From Weissella soli (GTDB taxonomy: Bacteria > Bacillota > Bacilli > Lactobacillales > Lactobacillaceae): a DNA stretch of 64,000 nucleotides. The stretch is from the NCBI RefSeq assembly GCF_001761545.1, contig NZ_CP017326.1:806001-870000 (forward strand), given 5' to 3'. The first letter of the stretch is position 1. Each line of letters starts with the position of its first letter. Of this stretch, positions 61,832-64,000 are shown in pieces. The notes beneath the pieces were generated by a model. That model was not told where the DNA came from, did not search any database, and saw only the letters and a program-made list of their open reading frames with translations. A program made the translations under genes and the position numbers.

Positions 61832-62452
61832 ATGGCTGAACGTGGTCACACATCTGATATTATCCTTCGTTTCATCTATTCCTTTCTCCAATCCAACGGT
61901 TACCCACCCGCGATTCGTGAGATTGCGCAAGCCGCGAATTTGGCTTCACCTTCAACGGTGCACGGTCATTTGAAACGTTTAGAAAGTAAAGGCTTTTTGG
62001 TTCGCCATGATGATAAAAATCGCGCTATCGAGCTAACCGAAGCTGGATTAGCACATCTTGGCATCTACCAAGCAATCACCACAATGCCCGTTTTTGAACT
62101 GGCCACCATCAAATTTGATGACAATTCCGTACCGCAATTCCCCATTCCACCGAATTTATTACAACACCGCGGTAAACTTTTCATGATGCGTTATCATGGC
62201 AGTCATTTAAAAAATATGGGCATTTTAGATGGTGATAATATCATTGTGCGGCGTCAAGAAACCATCGATAACGGTGAAATTGCGATTGTCCGCTACCGGG
62301 CGGATGAGTACTATATCGGTCGGTATTTCCAAGAGACTGAACGCATCCGTATCACCACCGATAACGATGGCATTGCCCCAGATCTATTAGACCCGGCGTA
62401 CCTCACAATTTTAGGCCGTGTCGTCGGTCTATACCGGGACTCAATTTACTAA
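61832..62452 (+). CDS. lexA: LexA-type repressor, autocleavage residues apparently lost
   Basis: A 206-residue SOS-type repressor. The winged helix-turn-helix (1-70) is well conserved: SNGYPPAIREIAQAANLASP, then STVHGHLKRLESKGF. The C-terminal domain aligns across FPIPPNLL, NMGILDGDNIIVRRQ, DNGEIAIV and ILGRVVGLYR. The catalytic serine position (MGESM in B. subtilis) reads HGSHL, giving His125 with a serine one place early. The catalytic lysine (ATVKRF) reads YYIGRY, giving Gly163. No Ala-Gly occurs in the cleavage segment (ATIKFDDNSVP). The ATG at 61832 has AAAGGAGG upstream. A longer frame from 61550 is spurious. It may be an uncleavable repressor. Confidence 0.92.
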   Translation: MAERGHTSDIILRFIYSFLQSNGYPPAIREIAQAANLASPSTVHGHLKRLESKGFLVRHDDKNRAIELTEAGLAHLGIYQAITTMPVFELATIKFDDNSVPQFPIPPNLLQHRGKLFMMRYHGSHLKNMGILDGDNIIVRRQETIDNGEIAIVRYRADEYYIGRYFQETERIRITTDNDGIAPDLLDPAYLTILGRVVGLYRDSIY

Positions 62453-62492
62453 AAAAGCACTAAGCCACAGCAAAACGGCTTAGTGCTTTTTT
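62451..62492. terminator. Bidirectional terminator
   Basis: AAAAAAGCACTAAGCC pairs perfectly with GGCTTAGTGCTTTTTT around a ten-base loop. One arm reaches the stop codon of the convergent membrane-protein gene. Confidence 0.9.
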
Positions 62493-63132
62493 ATGCTTGA
62501 ATATCACGAACAATGTAAACCGCTGTGTATACCGGTGCTAAGACCGAACTAATGGCAAATAACTGATCGATTACCCCGATTAAAGGCAGTCCCATCGCTT
62601 GGACACCTAATCGTAAAATAGAGAACAAAATCATCAAAAGGGCTGCCAAGCGCCAGACGTTATTTAAAGCTGGATGATCTAACCGACCATATTGCAAGCC
62701 AATTTGATAAAAGGATACGGCTAACAATATGACGATGATGAGACTCACTAGTGCGCGAACCGAGATGGTTTGGTCAGCGCTGATGACACTGGCCATCGAA
62801 GTTGGTGGCCAAATCACGGCGAACACGACCCAAACTGCCCAACCGATCGTCGCTCCACGTACCGCCACCATCAATTTAGCTTCACGATGATACTGTGCCA
62901 GTAAAAAAAGCGCACTAAAAATTAAAAGGATCAATAAATTCCCCAACAAATTAACGCCCATAAAGCCTGCTTGCATTGGGGCATCACGGGCGAATAACAC
63001 TTCGCGGGGATACGCAATTGGCTGGAAAAGCCGCCAGAACAACCCACCCAATAGCGGCATTAGGACAATCACAACGCCCCCGAAAATTCCGGCTAGCCAC
63101 ACAAATCGTTGCTGCCACCACTTTTGTTGCAT
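62491..63132 (-). CDS. Uncharacterised polytopic membrane protein
   Basis: A 213-residue protein with about six hydrophobic helices (for example WLAGIFGGVVIVLMPLLGG, LVSLIIVILLAVSFYQIGL) and few conserved polar residues. I recognise no family. It may be a small stress or transport-linked membrane protein. It stands alone between lexA and pepT. Confidence 0.6.
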   Translation of the reverse strand: MQQKWWQQRFVWLAGIFGGVVIVLMPLLGGLFWRLFQPIAYPREVLFARDAPMQAGFMGVNLLGNLLILLIFSALFLLAQYHREAKLMVAVRGATIGWAVWVVFAVIWPPTSMASVISADQTISVRALVSLIIVILLAVSFYQIGLQYGRLDHPALNNVWRLAALLMILFSILRLGVQAMGLPLIGVIDQLFAISSVLAPVYTAVYIVRDIQA

Positions 63133-63193
63133 GTTTCAAACTCCATTCTGCACTTGCAAATGATATGTACACAGGCATAACGCCTGTAAATGT

Positions 63194-64000
63194 TTATTTC
63201 CGTAGGTTCAATTCAGAGATTTTCAACAACACATCCACGGCTTGGGCCATGACGGTTGTCGAAACGTACTCAAAACGACCATGCATGTTCTCGCCACCAG
63301 CAAACAAGTTTGGTGTGGGCAAGCCCAAGAAGGTAATCTTTGAACCATCAGTTCCCCCACGTACGGGTTCGATGATTGGTTCAATCGCTAATTCCTTCAT
63401 TGCCTGCTCAGCCAAATCAACTGGCGTCATATCATCCTTCAAGATTTCGCCCATGTTGTAGTATTGGTCATGCAATTCTACCGTGACGCGCTCTTCACCA
63501 AACGCTTCGTTAAACTTAGCCGCAATGTCTTGCAAAGTTTGCTTACGCTCGTTGAACTTCGCCCGATCGTGATCACGAACGATGTACCGCAATTCTGCTT
63601 CTTCTGGGTTTCCAGCGACATTGATGACATGCCAGAAACCTTCGCGTCCTTCAGTATGTTCTGGTCGGTCACTTGCAGGCAATTGTGCATGGAAGTCAAA
63701 AGCCACTTGAATAGCGTTAATCATCGTATCCTTGGCCGAACCAGGGTGCACATTTAATCCTTGAATCTTCACGCGAGCATCAGCTGCTGAGAAAGTTTCC
63801 CATTCTAATTCGCCGAGTGGGCCACCGTCCACCGTGTATGCAAAATCAGCGCCAAATTCAGCCACGTTAAAATGATCTGCCCCGATCCCAATCTCTTCAT
63901 CAGGACCGAACCCAAAGACCAACTTACCGTGCTTAATTTCAGGATGGGTTAACAAGTACTCCGCTAACGTGACGATTTCAGCCACCCCTGCCTTGTCATC
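63194..64000 (-). CDS. pepT: Peptidase T (tripeptidase), 5' end outside window
   Basis: The C-terminal 268 codons of an M20B metallopeptidase. At the window edge the frame reads [10 protein letters not shown], part of the active-site region, so the gene continues beyond 64000. [35 protein letters not shown] and [20 protein letters not shown] are PepT signatures. It releases the N-terminal residue of tripeptides in the cytoplasm. Confidence 0.96.
   Translation of the reverse strand, partial: DDKAGVAEIVTLAEYLLTHPEIKHGKLVFGFGPDEEIGIGADHFNVAEFGADFAYTVDGGPLGELEWETFSAADARVKIQGLNVHPGSAKDTMINAIQVAFDFHAQLPASDRPEHTEGREGFWHVINVAGNPEEAELRYIVRDHDRAKFNERKQTLQDIAAKFNEAFGEERVTVELHDQYYNMGEILKDDMTPVDLAEQAMKELAIEPIIEPVRGGTDGSKITFLGLPTPNLFAGGENMHGRFEYVSTTVMAQAVDVLLKISELNLRK

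Overview
The window looks like a chromosomal segment of a low-to-mid GC Gram-positive lactic acid bacterium of the Lactobacillaceae, most probably Weissella or a close Leuconostoc-type relative. The pointers are an archaeal-type PEP carboxylase beside tuf, maltose phosphorylase with beta-phosphoglucomutase, paired RNase J proteins, the tig-clpX-ysxC block, RpoY upstream of RNase J1, and secreted wall hydrolases with GW repeats. The genus is inference, not proof. I see no prophage, insertion sequence, CRISPR array or rRNA operon.

Layout. 1-5.3 kb: a glycoside operon on the minus strand (GH42 beta-galactosidase, sugar MFS carrier, GH5 glucanase cut by the window edge) with a divergent AraC regulator. 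5.3-7.7 kb: a two-part ThrE-type exporter behind an M20 amidohydrolase. 7.8-15.3 kb: a maltose/maltodextrin operon (GPH-type permease, GH13 amylase, GH65 phosphorylase, pgmB) facing a LacI regulator, with two perfect cre-type operators between them. 15.3-18 kb: an APC permease, a Nudix protein and a cysteine-poor Spx-like protein. 18.2-22 kb: the OpuA betaine importer with its divergent BusR-type regulator. 22-28.4 kb: housekeeping genes ysxC, clpX, tig, ppcA and tuf. 28.6-40.5 kb: a helical protein, RNase J2, an S9 peptidase, rpsT, rpsO, holA, comEC, comEA, a TPR protein, a 45-codon gene and an ASCH-like protein. 40.6-43.3 kb: an SPFH/zinc-ribbon membrane pair. 43.4-51.7 kb: cell-surface genes (a TagF-glycosyltransferase fusion, GW-repeat amidase and glucosaminidase, a small anchored protein, a DUF4422 glycosyltransferase). 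51.8-57.7 kb: an MFS efflux pump, an MHS-family symporter, an NlpC/P60 hydrolase, D-serine dehydratase and YigZ. 57.7-64 kb: RNase J1, RpoY, two tRNA-Gly genes under a near-consensus promoter, an aldo/keto reductase, yneF, ynzC, lexA, a membrane protein and pepT (cut by the window end).

How the genes work together. Carbon supply is the main theme at the left: two catabolic operons, each with a local regulator and CcpA-type operator sequences. The Opu/BusR module handles osmotic stress. The centre is translation, RNA decay, protein quality control and DNA uptake. The right half builds and remodels the wall.

Most notable observations. (1) A LexA whose helix-turn-helix is intact but whose autocleavage serine, lysine and Ala-Gly site all appear to be lost. 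(2) A transcription terminator whose 3' arm contains the Shine-Dalgarno sequence of comEA. (3) A 30-bp imperfect inverted repeat between the maltose permease and amylase cistrons. (4) An SPFH/zinc-ribbon gene pair carrying matching SHOCT-like modules with no PspA beside it. (5) An Spx-like protein without the redox CxxC. All are read from sequence alone and need the stated checks.
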